Both the position numbers and the translations under genes were made by a program. Shown one piece after another: positions 19,614 through 31,275 of a stretch of DNA of 64,000 nt. Each line of letters starts with the position of its first letter. Position 1 is the first letter of the stretch. The stretch comes from Lamellibrachia columna (Eukaryota; Annelida; Polychaeta; Sabellida; Siboglinidae). Below the pieces are notes generated by a model, which did no database searches, was not told the DNA's origin, and saw only the letters and a program-made list of their open reading frames with translations. The DNA lies in contig OY759266.1 of assembly GCA_963662155.1 (NCBI GenBank), forward strand, positions 54,617,510-54,681,509, in the 5' to 3' direction.

Positions 19614-22600
19614 TGTCGGTTCTAAACGCTGAAAGTTTAGCCATTGCTAGTTACAACTGTGATGATATTACTAGCAGTACCGGTTTTATAAACAACCTAC
19701 TAAGTGATAAAAAAAATCGATATAATATGCCTACAAGAAACTTGGTTACTAGATCGTGATATTACAAAACTAACGAATATTCATGCCGATTATCAGTTCA
19801 ACGGAAAATCTGGAGTAGATGCCACCGAACGCATCCTTCCCGGTAGACCGCAAGGTGGCGTTGCTATCGCATGGCATAAGGCACTATCGCACTCTGTGCA
19901 ACCTATCGGAATTTCCAATAGGCGTATCTGCGCAGTTAGAATGCAGCTGAATGTGCATAAATATATTCTAATTGTCTGTATATACATGCCATGCGACACG
20001 TACAGCAACATCAGTGTTAGTACAGAGTATGAAAATTGTATAAATTGTCTTGAAGAATTATTATCGCAATACGCGCAAGATGATATTATTATATGTGGAG
20101 ATTGGAATACCTCTTTTGAGAGAGACACCTATCAAACACGATTCATGAGTGCATTCTTAGAACGTAATGAGTTATGTCTCGGTTGGCATCATCCGATGGC
20201 CAACAAGTCCAATACTTATGTGAATCACAACCTACACCATGAATCGTGTATCGACCACTTCGTTGTCTCTAACAATGTTTATGGTAACATACGTCAAAAT
20301 AACGTTAATGACATGCCATTAAATCCAGCAACCCACTGTCCGGTGATGCTGGTGTTCGACATATCATATAGGTATACATATGAAGAACCAGAACATGTAT
20401 CTGATGAAAAACCAGTTAAAGTAGCATGGCACAAGGTAGACAATGAAAGTATTGATCGCTACAAATGCCGTATTGATGAGTTGATTCCGAATACGATTAT
20501 GTCGCTCGACACTCTATTTTGTAATAACGTATTGTGTGAATCTGAGAATCACAGATCGGATATTGATAGTGTATGTAAACAAATGATTGATGTGTTATTA
20601 CGTGCTGGTCAAGAAACGCTGCCACAATGTAGTCATAGAGACCGCGGCATCCCTTACTGGAATGACGAGGTAGAGAGCGCAAGAGAAACCGCCATGTTCT
20701 GGCACTGGTTGTGAGAGACCCAGGCATGGGCACGTGGCCGCTGTCATGCGTAAGACCAGAGCTACCTATCATTATGCTGTGCGACACATTAAACGAAGGG
20801 AACGCGAGTTAAGAAAAAGTAAAATGGCAGAATCTGTATTGACGAACAAACAACGCAACATATGGGTGGAAACTAAAAAAATGCTATCCGGAAAGAAACC
20901 CTCGATCAACTCAGTTGATGGAGCGTGCAATCCAGAAGCTATTTCGGAAGTTTTTGCATCAAAATACGAAACACTTTTTCAAGGTACGCCTACTGAGCCT
21001 GCAGAGCTACAGTCTTTATATCGAACTATTAAGAGTGGTGTCACAGCTGACGATCGAAGTTATTCTTCAATCACAGTAAATGACGTCGCAGGTGCCTTGA
21101 AAGATATCAAGCTAGGCAAACGAGACGGAAAATATAGTTTATCGTCAGACCATTTGGTCAACAGTAGTAGATTTTTAATAATATTGTCGATCCTCATGTC
21201 GAGCATGCTTGTTCACGGATACAATGCTGCAGATTTATTGTCATCCACTATTATTTCAATACCGAAAAATGCTCGTGGAGACATGAGTCAAAGCGACAAC
21301 TACAGAGGGATAGCACTGTGTAATTGTATTTGCAAGCTGTTTGACATTATACTTATGAAAAAATGCAGCGATGTATTGTGCACTAGCGATCAGCAATTTG
21401 CATTCAAAGCGAATCACTCTACCACTCTATGTAGTGGAATATTAATTGAAACTGCCAATCATTTTGTAAATAATAACAGTTGCGTATACAGCTGTTTTCT
21501 AGACGCCTCTAAAGCATTTGATAAGGTTCACTACGGAAAGCTGTTCAATTTGATGCTTAAACGCAATGTACCTAGCGTAATTGTTAGATTCATTCTTGAC
21601 GGATACATCAGACAATGTATGTGTGCACAGTGGGAACGGTACAAATCTAGAATTTTTTATGTACGCAACGGCGTGAAGCAAGGGGCGGTTATATCACCGA
21701 TACTGTTCGCTGTATACCACGATGAATTAATAGCTAAATTAGCCAGCAGCGGATACGGGTGCCGTATCGCTCAGCACTTTGTTGGTGCACTATCGTATGC
21801 AGACGATATCACATTATTATCACCTTCGCTACAAGGTCTGCAATACATGGTAAATATATGTGAGGAGTACGGGAAAGAATTCCATGTCACTTTTAACGAT
21901 AAGAAAACTATAGGAATGGTGTTCGGCGCAAGCAATGTTGATTGTAAAGCCATCCAAGTAAATGGGAACAATGTTACTTGGGCGACGAACGCAAAACACC
22001 TTGGTAACGTAGTCGATCACAAGCTTTCAGACTTGAATGATATAAATGCAAAAAAAGGTTATTTTATCGCGAGTGTTAACTGGTTTGTGGGCCACTTCAG
22101 AGGCAAAGTGCCTATTGATTGTTATATTCGTCTATTTCAGTCTTATTGTAGCACCCATTATGGCTCAACTCTATGGGCATTACATGATAAAGGGTTCAAC
22201 GATTTATGCGTGACTTGGAACAAAGGCGTCAGGCGCATCTTAAACGTCAGTTATATGACGCATACAGCACTTTTAGGACAATTAATTAACACCTGTCACA
22301 TATCCATTTAATTGGTGAAGCGATTTTGCAAGTTTGTGGATTTAATGTTGACTAGCCGCAACGCCATTGTTAGGCACTTCATTAGGCGGGTTACAAACTC
22401 AGCTCAATCACCAATTGGCCGAAATATAGCGGTTATTCGGCATAGGTATGCAATATATGTACTTATATGTACTGTGAACCACGTACTTAGACAATGTCTT
22501 TTCAGTCAGCCAGAGCTGACAGGAATCGCTTGGTGCATACTCGAATTATTGCGTGTATCCAATAACGAGATTGACTTACCCGGTTTTACAAAAAACGATG

Positions 22601-22635
22601 TTAACAACATGATTAACGCACTCTGCACTTGTTAA
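19613..22635 (+). pseudogene. LINE ORF2: endonuclease and reverse transcriptase (broken)
   Basis: The start ATG at 19613 overlaps the ORF1 stop as TAATG. The first frame (ASYNCDD) breaks in the A8 run near 19710. An apurinic-type endonuclease follows: ICLQETWLLDRD, IICGDWN, SCIDHFVVS, and a THCP site. A frameshift near 20710 leads to the reverse transcriptase at 20734-22311: DNYRGIALCNCICK, CFLDASKAFDKVHYGKLF, YVRNGVKQGAVISPILF, and LSYADDITLL. A TAA at 22309-22311 interrupts the C-terminal domain, which stays open to 22635. The product would nick the target DNA and prime reverse transcription there. Confidence 0.88.
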
Positions 22636-22698
22636 GCAGGCTGCCAATGGTTTTTTGTTTTATTCAATTGTACCTAAACTATTGTGTACAAATAAATG

Positions 22699-22700
<2 letters not shown>

Positions 22701-22788
<88 letters not shown>
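22701..22788. repeat. (CA)n microsatellite
   Basis: About 44 uninterrupted CA dinucleotides at the 3' end of the nested LINE, plausibly grown from its tail. Confidence 0.97.
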
Positions 22789-22791
<3 letters not shown>

Positions 22792-22858
22792 ATATCATTC
22801 ACTGCAATTTGAGGTCTGATTTATTAAACCAATTACAATTAGTATCATTTAATTTCAG

Positions 22859-24776
22859 GTGAACTATCCAATGAGGATGTACAAATGCAAAACAGACCGA
22901 GGTCGCGCCGATCATGAACAGATCATGACGGCAGTTCGGAAGGTAGTCGACACTGGTCTCCCATGTCGCAACGTAGCCGACGAACATGGCATCCCGCACT
23001 GCACGCTGCGCCGATATTGCATCAGGTATCGCTCGAATGGTGGCGATGGAGACATGCGTACTGGTTATTTCAACGCCCAGTCTGTGTTATCCATCGACGA
23101 GGAGCAACTACTCGTAGACTACGTGCAAAGAGCGTCCGCATTGTATTATGGGCTGAACACAATGGAGATGCGACGTCTTGCATACGACTACGCAAAGAAA
23201 CTAGAAAAGAAAATGCCAAATTCTTGAGCTTCTAACGAAAAAGCTGGGGTCGACTGGCTAACTGGTTTCTTAAAACGACACAGAGATCGCATTACGGATG
23301 CCGGAAGCGACGTCTCTCTGACGTGCCATGAATTTCAACAGGGCGAATGTCGCCTTATTCAACGACAACTTAAAGCGGCTGTACCTACACGAGGCATTGA
23401 CGCCAGCTAGAATCTGGAATGTTGATGAAATGGGCTGCACCACTGTGCAGAAACCCAATAAGGTCATCGCGTCGACTGGTGTCAAACAAGTTGGAGCAAT
23501 CGTGTCCGCCGAAAGGGGACAGCTTGTGACTGTGTGCTGCGCGGTCAGTGCGATTGGTAACACTGTTCCACCAATGTTCGTGTTCCCGAGGGTGCACTAC
23601 AAAGATTCCTTTGTAAACGGTGCTCCCCCCAACTCCATTGGCGCCGCACACCCATCTGGCTGGATGACAGCTGAAAACTTCTTGACATTTATGAAGCATT
23701 TCGTGCGTCATGTGCGTTGCTCTCAAGAAGAAACTGTGCTATTGATTCTCGATAATCACGAATCCCATCTGTCAATTGAGGTCCTAGAATTCGCTAAAGA
23801 GAACGGGGTGATCATGCTCTCATTCCCCCCGCACACATCTCACAAGTTGCAGCCGCTCGATCGTTCCGTTTACGGACCGTTCAAAAAGTATTACAACTCG
23901 GCCTGCGATGGGTGGATAGTCGGGCATCCGGGTCGCACGATGACAATCTACGACATTGCGGGAGTGGTGGGAACCGCATTCCCCAGGGCCATGACCCCCG
24001 CAAACATCCTGTCGGGTTTTCGCGTGAGTGGAATATCGCCCTTCGACAGGTTCATCTTTAATGAGGATGATTTCCTACCATCAGCTGTAACTGACATGCG
24101 GAATCCACATCAACCACCGACAACCACCGTTGCGGCCGTGCATCAACCACCGACAACCACCGTTGCGGCCGTGCATCAACCACCGACAACCACCGTTGCG
24201 GCCGTGCATCAACCACCGACAACCACCGTTGCGGCCGTGCATCAACCACCGACAACCACCGTTGCGGCCGTGCATCAACCACCAGAAGCCAGTATTGCAG
24301 TAACCGTCACACAGGCTGTCGATGCAACTGTCGATGTGCTGAACTCTCTCCCATCAACGTCACGCGCGGGTGGATCTGTGTCATCAACCTCGATTGCTAT
24401 TTCTCCGGAACATGTCAGACCATTTCCCAAAGCCTGCCCTCGGAAAGGGATTCGTCGCGGCCGAAAACCTGGACGCACAAGGGTGCTGACTGACACTCCT
24501 GAGAAGAATGCGATTATTCAGAAACAGCAACACAAATCATGCAAAAGGAAAGGTGGTGCAAAAACATCCAGTGTTGCCAGGGCCTTGGTGGTCTCCAAAA
24601 AAGCAAAACCAGCACCCGTGAATGACGACGATTCATGCCCATGTCTGCTATGCGGCGAACCCTTTAGTAACAGCCTGCCAGGTGAAAAATGGGTGCAATG
24701 CACTGCATGTAAAATGTGGGCACATGAAAACTGTACGTCTGGCGACAAATGGTTTGTGTGTCACCATTGTCAATAA
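22859..24776 (+). pseudogene. Pogo-like DDE transposase with C-terminal PHD-like finger
   Basis: The N-terminal part (22859-23227) has a psq/CENP-B-type helix-turn-helix (VVDTGLPCRNVADEHGIPHCTL). A TGA at 23225-23227, where the family usually has Trp, and a one-base slip near 23320 break it. The rest (23328-24776) carries the DDE core: IWNVDEMGCTTV, LLILDNHESHLS, and LQPLDRSVYGPFKK. Next come five 11-residue HQPPTTTVAAV repeats, basic patches, and a Cys/His finger (CPCLLCGE, WVQCTACKMWAHENC, CHHC) at about 24637-24774. Such PHD-like tails are known in pogo/Tigger-type transposases. Upstream of the ATG is an acceptor-like TTTCAG, so an earlier exon may be lost. Confidence 0.88.
24108..24272. 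repeat. 33-bp coding repeat x 5
   Basis: Five near-exact 33-bp units within the transposase encode 11 residues each. A sixth, partial unit follows at 24273. Confidence 0.96.
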
Positions 24777-25203
24777 TATCCTACGCACTCCGCCAGTTCA
24801 GTAAGTTAGCCTCCTACAAGTTTGATGGCCATGTTTCACTGTTAAGTGTTAATGTTAACGTTCCTCGTTATAATAATATGTTGTGGGCACCTGCCCTGCT
24901 TATAAATACATATTAATTATAATGTTTTGACATTTAATTAATTGTTTTTATGAATAAAAATCATCATATCAACGAAAAAAATGTGTTTCAACTTACCCCG
25001 GTACATGTTTCAACTTGCCCCGCATACGGGGCTAGTTGGAACACTTGGACTACCTCCAAAAAAGTAGATACATGTAAAAAATTACTGTAGGTACAATATT
25101 TTTATGGCTGTTTTATGTGGCCCAAATACATGTGTTTAGATATGCGTGATGCATTTTGTTGCAGGTTAAGCCTATTTCGTGTATTTGCCAAAATACACAA
25201 AAT

Positions 25204-25228
25204 CGTTTCAACTAGCCCCGGTCTCCCC
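25204..25228 (-). repeat. Right terminal inverted repeat, 25 bp
   Basis: Exact inverse of 17612-17636, followed by TA at 25229-25230. Confidence 0.97.
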
Positions 25229-25230
25229 TA

Positions 25231-25500
25231 TATACTTTCTTGTAATAATATATTCCATGTGTCAAAATAGTGCAAATGTTTTTCCATGTGTTAAAATATT
25301 GCAAATGTTTTGTCAGCAATAACTTGTGTATCATATGTAAACTATCACTTCACTGAGAAACCTGTGTCAGCCAAGTGTTTACTGGTCTAGTCCACACTGC
25401 AGTGTTGTCTTGTCAGTTGATTCATTAAGATATTATATTTATGTAGCATTGCTGATATTTGTTACAGTTTAGATTGGTGCCAACTCTCCGGGCAAGAAAC
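25231..25500. other. Unassigned sequence
   Basis: AT-rich, with a short internal repeat around CATGTGTCAAAATAGTGCAA (25256 and 25286). No gene or element is recognised. Confidence 0.4.
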
Positions 25501-25505
25501 ACGAA

Positions 25506-25668
25506 GATTAGCAAGAGAGATATCACAGCTCAATGGACTTCAATCGATTAGCAAGAGAGATATCACAGCTCAATGGACTTCAATCGATTAGCAAGAGAGA
25601 TATCACAGCTCAATGGACTTCAATCGATTAGCAAGAGAGATATCACAGCTCAATGGACTTCAATCGAT
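25506..25668. repeat. Tandem repeat, 40 bp x 4
   Basis: Four exact copies of a 40-bp unit (GATTAGCAAGAGAGATATCA...). It is followed by CAGGTAGGC, which resembles a splice donor. The unit is not a multiple of three, so any exon would change frame with copy number. Confidence 0.95.
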
Positions 25669-25732
25669 CAGGTAGGCAGAAACACAACATTCATGTACTG
25701 TTGTTATACATATGCACGCGTGCGTGTGTCCG

Positions 25733-25792
25733 TGCGTGTGTGTGTGTGTGTGTGTGCATGTATATATATATGTATATATATATATATCATAG
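25733..25792. repeat. (GT)n and (TA)n microsatellites
   Basis: Adjacent GT and TA dinucleotide runs. Confidence 0.9.
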
Positions 25793-26119
25793 TGACAGTT
25801 GTCGATTAAATTAATTGTATTTCTTTGAAAATGGTAATTTTATTAAATAAGTTAAATTTAACAGAATAATTTAATTGGAAGAGACTTCAGGTGAAACAAA
25901 AGGCAAGAACATAGACAAAAAACATTACTGCAGTGCAGTAGTGCAGCAGAACGTTCCGCTCAACATTGGCTGCCGACGGGCGTGACACTTCGTGGACGAC
26001 TGTGGTGTGACACACACGGATATGTAAAATCTGATACACATTTCTGCGTGTGTGTGCCGAGTTGTTGAAACAGTGACTGACAAACAGTTGTCGGTGACCT
26101 TATTCAATGAAAGCATGAA

Positions 26120-26960
26120 CAATATTGTAGATATGAAAGTAGACGAATTTGATGTTAATTACCAAGAAGGTACAGACAGAGTGAACAAACTGAGTGCCTT
26201 GCTTGGAACGTTTACCTGACCATTTAGAAAACACAACGTGGTTCCCACGTTAACTACAACATAATACATCTGCAAGTCGTGTAGACTATGTACGGTTGTT
26301 TCAGCCCGAACCTTCCACTATCGTAGCATCGATCAGTAACCTATGACAAGAAAGAAACTGACTTTCCGGTTAGAGAAATGAAGGCGCTTGCATATGACAT
26401 GATACAAAACATAGGACAACTCTCAAACTAACAATGCTCTGTTTGTGAGATGAACAATCCGCGTCAACTGCATCACAACTGCCTGTTACCTGATATTCTC
26501 ATCTACATGCACTTTGATGAGGCTGTACAGGATATTAATGCAACCGTGGAGCTGAAAGACTGGTTGACAGTTTTAGTACATTCGTGTGTGAAACTAGTCG
26601 ACCTGACCTCTGATCAGTTGCGTGATGTCAAGGTTGTAATACGCAAGTTTTGCATGAAATGACTGAGCATTTTGAATGCTGACAAATATGCCCTCGAACG
26701 CCACATGAAATCAGACCAGTACAAAAAGCATGTGCAGCTGCTAGTATAAGTACTACTGGACATGTTGCTATGTGACAGATATGTTTCTTTGGTCATGTGA
26801 GGACAGCGCTATGAGAAACTGACAGAGTACTTCCACTGCTCAGTGATACACCAGGACCTAGCCAATGAGCTGAAGAAGGTGCGGCTGATAATCAGCCCGT
26901 GTGAACAGATGACAGTTTTCAGCCAGGACAGAACGTGTCGGTCCTTTAGACCATGGTGTG
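26120..26960 (+). pseudogene. Decayed coding region, unidentified
   Basis: Short plus-strand frames with protein-like composition follow each other with stops between. Examples are MNNPRQLHHNCLLPDILIY and LKDWLTVLVHSCVKLVDLTS (26450-26662), then DKYALERHMKSDQYKKHVQLL (about 26680-26748) and YEKLTEYFHCSVIHQDLANE (about 26812-26872). I do not recognise the family. It is likely a dead transposon or host gene fragment. Confidence 0.35.
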
Positions 26961-26973
26961 TTTCGAAGGTCGG

Positions 26974-27225
26974 CTTGGATGGAAGCAGTACATGCCCATG
27001 AAACCTGTGAAGTGACTTGGATGGAAGCAGTACATGCCCATGAAACCTGTGAAGTGACTTGGATGGAAGCAGTACATGCCCATGAAACCTGTGAAGTGAC
27101 TTGGATGGAAGCAGTACATGCCCATGAAACCTGTGAAGTGACTTGGATGGAAGCAGTACATGCCCATGAAACCTGTGAAGTGACTTGGATGGAAGCAGTA
27201 CATGCCCATGAAACCTGTGAAGTGG
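26974..27225. repeat. Minisatellite, 42-bp unit x 6
   Basis: Six near-exact copies (CTTGGATGGAAGCAGTACAT...) encoding a 14-residue period in one plus and two minus frames. The open frames are repeat artefacts. Confidence 0.96.
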
Positions 27226-27400
27226 GAATCAACCTGTGATTGGGTTGGGGATGTCAGAACACCTCCACGTGGTCCAACCTGGTAACTGGTTCTTTGAACC
27301 AGGCCAAACGTTCTGACCTTCTCTGTTGGGCAGGGTTCCTAGCAGAGTCGTATCGCGCAAATGATTTTCGTTTGTTGTCTCATAACGCCTGAAAGTGAAT

Positions 27401-27568
27401 ATGAGCGAAGCAGTCTATACGGAGGTCGCTGCCTCCTTAAGCGCAGCAGGTGTACCAGACGGTAGTGACGAAGGGGTCCTTGGCAAGGATCGCCCCGAAT
27501 GCGATAGGTGTGGCAGGTCCTTTAATTCTATGAGGGGCCTGTCACCTGTTTCATGGGCATGTGGCTAA
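27401..27568 (+). pseudogene. Zinc-finger N-terminus of an R2/NeSL-like LINE (candidate)
   Basis: A 55-codon frame beginning MSEAVYTEVAASL, with CDRCGRSFNSMRG near its end. An alternative frame downstream supplies the His residues (CHLFHGHVANL). A single C2H2 finger near the start of a long ORF is typical of R2/NeSL/R4-type LINEs. A similar finger occurs at 63144-63401. No RT domain follows here, so it is truncated. The assignment is tentative. Confidence 0.4.
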
Positions 27569-27569
27569 C

Positions 27570-28500
27570 CTCACATCAGTGTCAGAATTTTTATCATTGG
27601 TTTCAACATCAGACTTTTCAACTTTTCCTTGTTGGTGCCACCCAACCATGCAACCGGACTGAGTGATGGTCTCAGTTCAGTCAATGGGCGATGTGGCACA
27701 GGTGGCGTTCCCCACAGGTCTGCCCAGAGTGACGGCCTCTGAGCAGGTAGGGGGCGCCACTGTGCCACCTTGGCCAGTTGTTGATAATGTTCTTGCTCTT
27801 GGGCTGATGTTGTTGCAGATGTGAGAGCTGTGCTGGACAGCCTCCCATGGGAGATGCCCGAAAGGGTGAGAGCCTTCACTTCATCTTCCCTTTCCATCCA
27901 TGCCCATGTGCCGGTTAAGGTGAGGGCAAAAGTGTGAGCAGGGGAATTTGTGGAGCTGTAATCTCTGTTGCTGAGTTAGGTCCACTGGGCAGAATCTCTC
28001 TCTCTCTCTGGGTGTGCAGCCAGAAGCGGATGATGGCACCTCAGTTGTATGTGTCGCACCTAACGACAAGCCAGATATAAGGTTTTTATGCAGTGGACTA
28101 AAGCCTTTCGGATTTACATGTCCCTATACCTTTCTCAACCTAGTCACTTAAATGAAGCCTCAAAAATGTGCAAGTACATCAAGACAGAGACCTGCCTGAG
28201 ATGGGGGTAATTGGCAGACATGTGGTACACAGAAACTGCTACAGAAGTGCCCAATACCATACTACATGACATACTACATGATATACTACATGACAAGGAA
28301 GCTGACCTGCATGAATCCTTGCCTGATCGCAGGTAGGAGAGATGAAGTTTGGCAGAGTACTGCACAAGCTGTCTGACCTCAATCAAGTCAGATATGCGGA
28401 TTGTCACTCAATCCAGTGGCTGTTCAGTATCTGAATGTCTCAGAAATCGACAAGAACATTTATATCTTAATTAATGTCAAAGGTGCATAGCATTGTGCAA
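27570..28500. other. Unassigned sequence
   Basis: Short frames on both strands with many stops. It may include more of the LINE-like fragment. A small direct repeat (ACATGACATACTACATGATAT) is at about 28264-28290. No reliable gene. Confidence 0.35.
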
Positions 28501-28530
28501 TTTAACTCATTAGCTAGCGTTGACAAGAGA

Positions 28531-29405
28531 ACACAACAGCCTGCACGTGGCTGTACTTCCCGAGCGCCGTGAGAACACAGCAGCCTGCACATGGCTGTAC
28601 TTCCCGAGCGCCGTGAGAACACAGCAGCCTGCACATGGCTGTACTTCCCGAGCGCCGTGAGAACACAGCAGCCTGCATGTGGCTGTACTTCCCGAGCGCC
28701 GTGAGAACACAGCAGCCTGCACGTGGCTGTACTTCCCGAGCGCCGTGAGAACACAGCAGCCTGCACATGGCTGTACTTCCCGAGCGCCGTGAGAACACAG
28801 CAGCCTGCATGTGGCTGTACTTCCCGAGCGCCGTGAGAACACAGCAGCCTGCACGTGGCTGTACTTCCCGAGCGCCGTGAGAACACAGCAGCCTGCATGT
28901 GGCTGTACTTCCCGAGCGCCGTGAGAACACAGCAGCCTGCACGTGGCTGTACTTCCCGAGCGACGTGAGAACACAGCAGCCTGCACATGGCTGTACTTCC
29001 CGAGCGCCGTGAGAACACAGCAGCCTGCATGTGGCTGTACTTCCCGAGCGCCGTGAGAACACAGCAGCCTGCACGTGGCTGTACTTCCCGAGCGACGTGA
29101 GAACACAGCAGCCTGCACGTGGCTGTACTTCCCGAGCGCCGTGAGAACACAGCAGCCTGCACGTGGCTATACTTCCCGAGCGCCGTGAGAACACAGCAGC
29201 CTGCACGTGGCTGTACTTCCCGAGCGCCGTGAGAACACAGCAGCCTGCACGTGGCTGTACTTCCCGAGCGCCGTGAGAACACAGCAGCCTGCACGTGGAT
29301 GTACTTCCCGAGCGCCGTGAGAACACAGCAGCCTGCACGTGGCTGTACTTCCCAAGCCCGTGAGAACACAGCAGCCTGCACGTGGCTGTACTTCCCGAGC
29401 GCCGT
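28531..29405. repeat. Minisatellite, 44-bp unit x ~20
   Basis: About twenty copies (CAGCCTGCACGTGGCTGTAC...) that differ mainly as CACGTGG, CACATGG and CATGTGG. As 44 is not a multiple of three, the minus frames cycle through all three phases without stops, giving 200-304-codon false ORFs. Confidence 0.96.
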
Positions 29406-29616
29406 GTAAACACGTTGCTAGCAATTGGCTGATCGTTTTGTAAAACGGTTGCCTATTGGTTCCTGTTTGATATGCTGACCAATAGAATACGCTGTAAGCT
29501 TTGATTTAGTATACTACATGATAATGGTCACTATTTGAGTTGTAAGATAATTTGTTATTGGAAGTTAGGTAACCGCGGTAAACCGACATCTTGCAAGTTT
29601 GGCAGTTTTATTAACG

Positions 29617-31275
29617 ATGTCTTTAGATGAGTCCGATTCAGAATTTCACAGATTTAACGCTGCTGATTTTGATGTTACATCTTACATCGCATACAGCATC
29701 ATATAACCTTTCTGACATCAGTGTTTCATCAGTGAAAACCGACGATTTACGTAATAGCGACGAGGTCAAAGAGCGCAATGATCAACATGAAATAGACACA
29801 CCTCCCACGTGGAATGCAGACAAAGCACCCATCACTGTATGTGATTTCGAAGAACCAGTAGGCCCTACGTTGACATTGCAGGCAGACAAAACCGAACTTG
29901 ACTTCTGTGAGTTACTTTTTCCTACGATATTGTATGAACAATTAGCTAGAGAAACCAATCGCTATGCTGACCAATGTCAGCAAAAATCGAGTAAAGTTGA
30001 CAAGCAGTGGGCAGATAAACTGACATCGCTGATGGAAATTGGCAGTTTCCGTGGCATCCACGTCTACATGTCGGTCGTGCAGTTGCCTACCTACAAGGAG
30101 TACTGGAGTTCCAATGAACTTTTTGGAAATTTTCCAGTAAGTTCATGATCCGCACACGGTTTGAAAAGATTCTGCAGTATCTTCATGCCACTGATTCTAC
30201 AGAAACCCGGGATGAGGGCTGCTGGGTCAGGATAAACCACATCCGATCTGTCGTGGACATTGTGCAGGAAAACATCATGCTGCAATATCGCCCTCATCGT
30301 GAAGATGCAATCGATGAGGCAATGGTTGCTTTTTGTGGGTATCTTAGCTTTCACCAATAACGGCATAAAGGTGTCGGTTCGTGCCAATTCGCATAATAGC
30401 TACATCTGCGACTTCAATGTTTACATGGGCAAGGAACATAATCGTGTTGAAGTCGGGCTGGGAGAAAGCGACGTGCTGAAACTTTGCGACAGCATTACTG
30501 GAAAATATTTCCACATTTATTTTTATACTGCGCGTCTCTCTTCAAGAAGTTTCTTGAGAAAGGACTGTACGCATGTGGCACAGTCCATACGAATCGGAAA
30601 TGCTGGCCAAAGGACCTGAACAAAAATGCAAGAAACCAAAAGGACACACCGCAATGTGACAGGATGGGAACTTGGTTGCAAGCGGCTGGATGGACAACAA
30701 AGCTGTCTTTCTGTTGTCAACAAACACTGATGTGACAGTCGATGCTGCAGTGTAACACAAGCAGAAAGATGGCATGACTGTAGACATTCAGTGTCCTTCT
30801 GTACTGCCACAATCTCTACATGAACAGTGTTGACATGGCAGACCAAAACAGAACCCAATACTCCTTGTGTCGAAAATCCATCAAATGGTGGAAGTACTTG
30901 TTCTGGTTTGTATTTGACACCTGTGTTGCAAACAGTTTGATTTTGTCAAATTCATCACCAAATCATCAGATGCAGACATCAAGCGGGAAAGAGAAGAAGC
31001 TCATCAACCTGGAATTTCGCAGATCACTGGCCAAACAGATGATTGGCAATTTCCAGAGCACACATACGCGAAAGGCACCACAAGAACTTGCTGTGGCAGA
31101 TGACGCAGATCACTGGCCAGAAAAGCGCAAAGCTGGCCGTTGTTGAGAATGCAGGAGAAAAGGCAAGCGCTCTGAACCCTGAAATGGTTGTAGCATTTGT
31201 GATGTCAATCTCTGCATCGCTGACTGCTACAAGGATTACCACCTTGCTCTTCGTGCTGGGCGTTAATGTAATAAA
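29617..31275 (+). pseudogene. PiggyBac-like transposase (multiply frameshifted)
   Basis: An acidic start (MSLDESDSEFHRFNAADF) at 29617 shifts frame near 29700. The DDE_Tnp_1_7-type core follows in pieces: LLFPTILYEQLARETNRYAD, an IHVYMSVVQLPTYKEYWS block, RTRFEKILQYLHATDS, DAIDEAMVAFCG, SYICDFNVYMGK, LEKGLYACGTVHTNRK, and SVDMADQNRTQYSLCRKSIK. After LEFRRSLAKQMIG there is a C-terminal Cys-rich finger (CSICDVNLCIADC), reached through two stops (31144-31146 and near 31170). The family cuts and pastes at TTAA. I could not locate the terminal repeats. AATAAA at 31270-31275 closes it. Confidence 0.87.

Larger units (their letters stand above)
18040..22788 (+). mobile_element. Two-ORF LINE nested in the pogo-like element
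   Basis: Non-LTR retrotransposon with 5' UTR (about 18040-18330), ORF1, ORF2, a short 3' UTR with AATAAA-like sequence, and a long (CA)n tail at 22701-22788. The exact ends were not fixed, because no clear target duplication was found by eye. ORF1 and ORF2 touch in TAATG. The clade resembles CR1/Jockey-group elements by its endonuclease and RT motifs. Confidence 0.85.
17612..25228 (+). mobile_element. Pogo/Tigger-like DNA transposon with nested LINE (7.6 kb)
   Basis: The ends are perfect 25-bp inverted repeats (GGGGAGACCGGGGCTAGT...), at 17612-17636 and 25204-25228, flanked on both sides by TA, the Tc1/mariner/pogo target duplication. The motif GGGG(C/T)(T/A)AGTTGAAAC recurs subterminally: left at 17638, 17979, 18003 and inverted at 18020; right inverted at 24985 and 25007 and direct at 25028. 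These may be transposase binding sites. The transposase occupies 22859-24776, and a two-ORF LINE fills about 18.04-22.79 kb. The transposase is broken, so the element is not autonomous now. Confidence 0.92.

Noticed and set aside
26858..27239. ORFs over the 42-bp array, one containing a WMEAVHAHETCEV period
   Set aside because: A minisatellite artefact with no conserved domain.
28467..29424. Minus-strand ORFs of up to 304 codons
   Set aside because: The 44-bp unit lacks stops in all phases, so frames rotate through the array. Not a gene.
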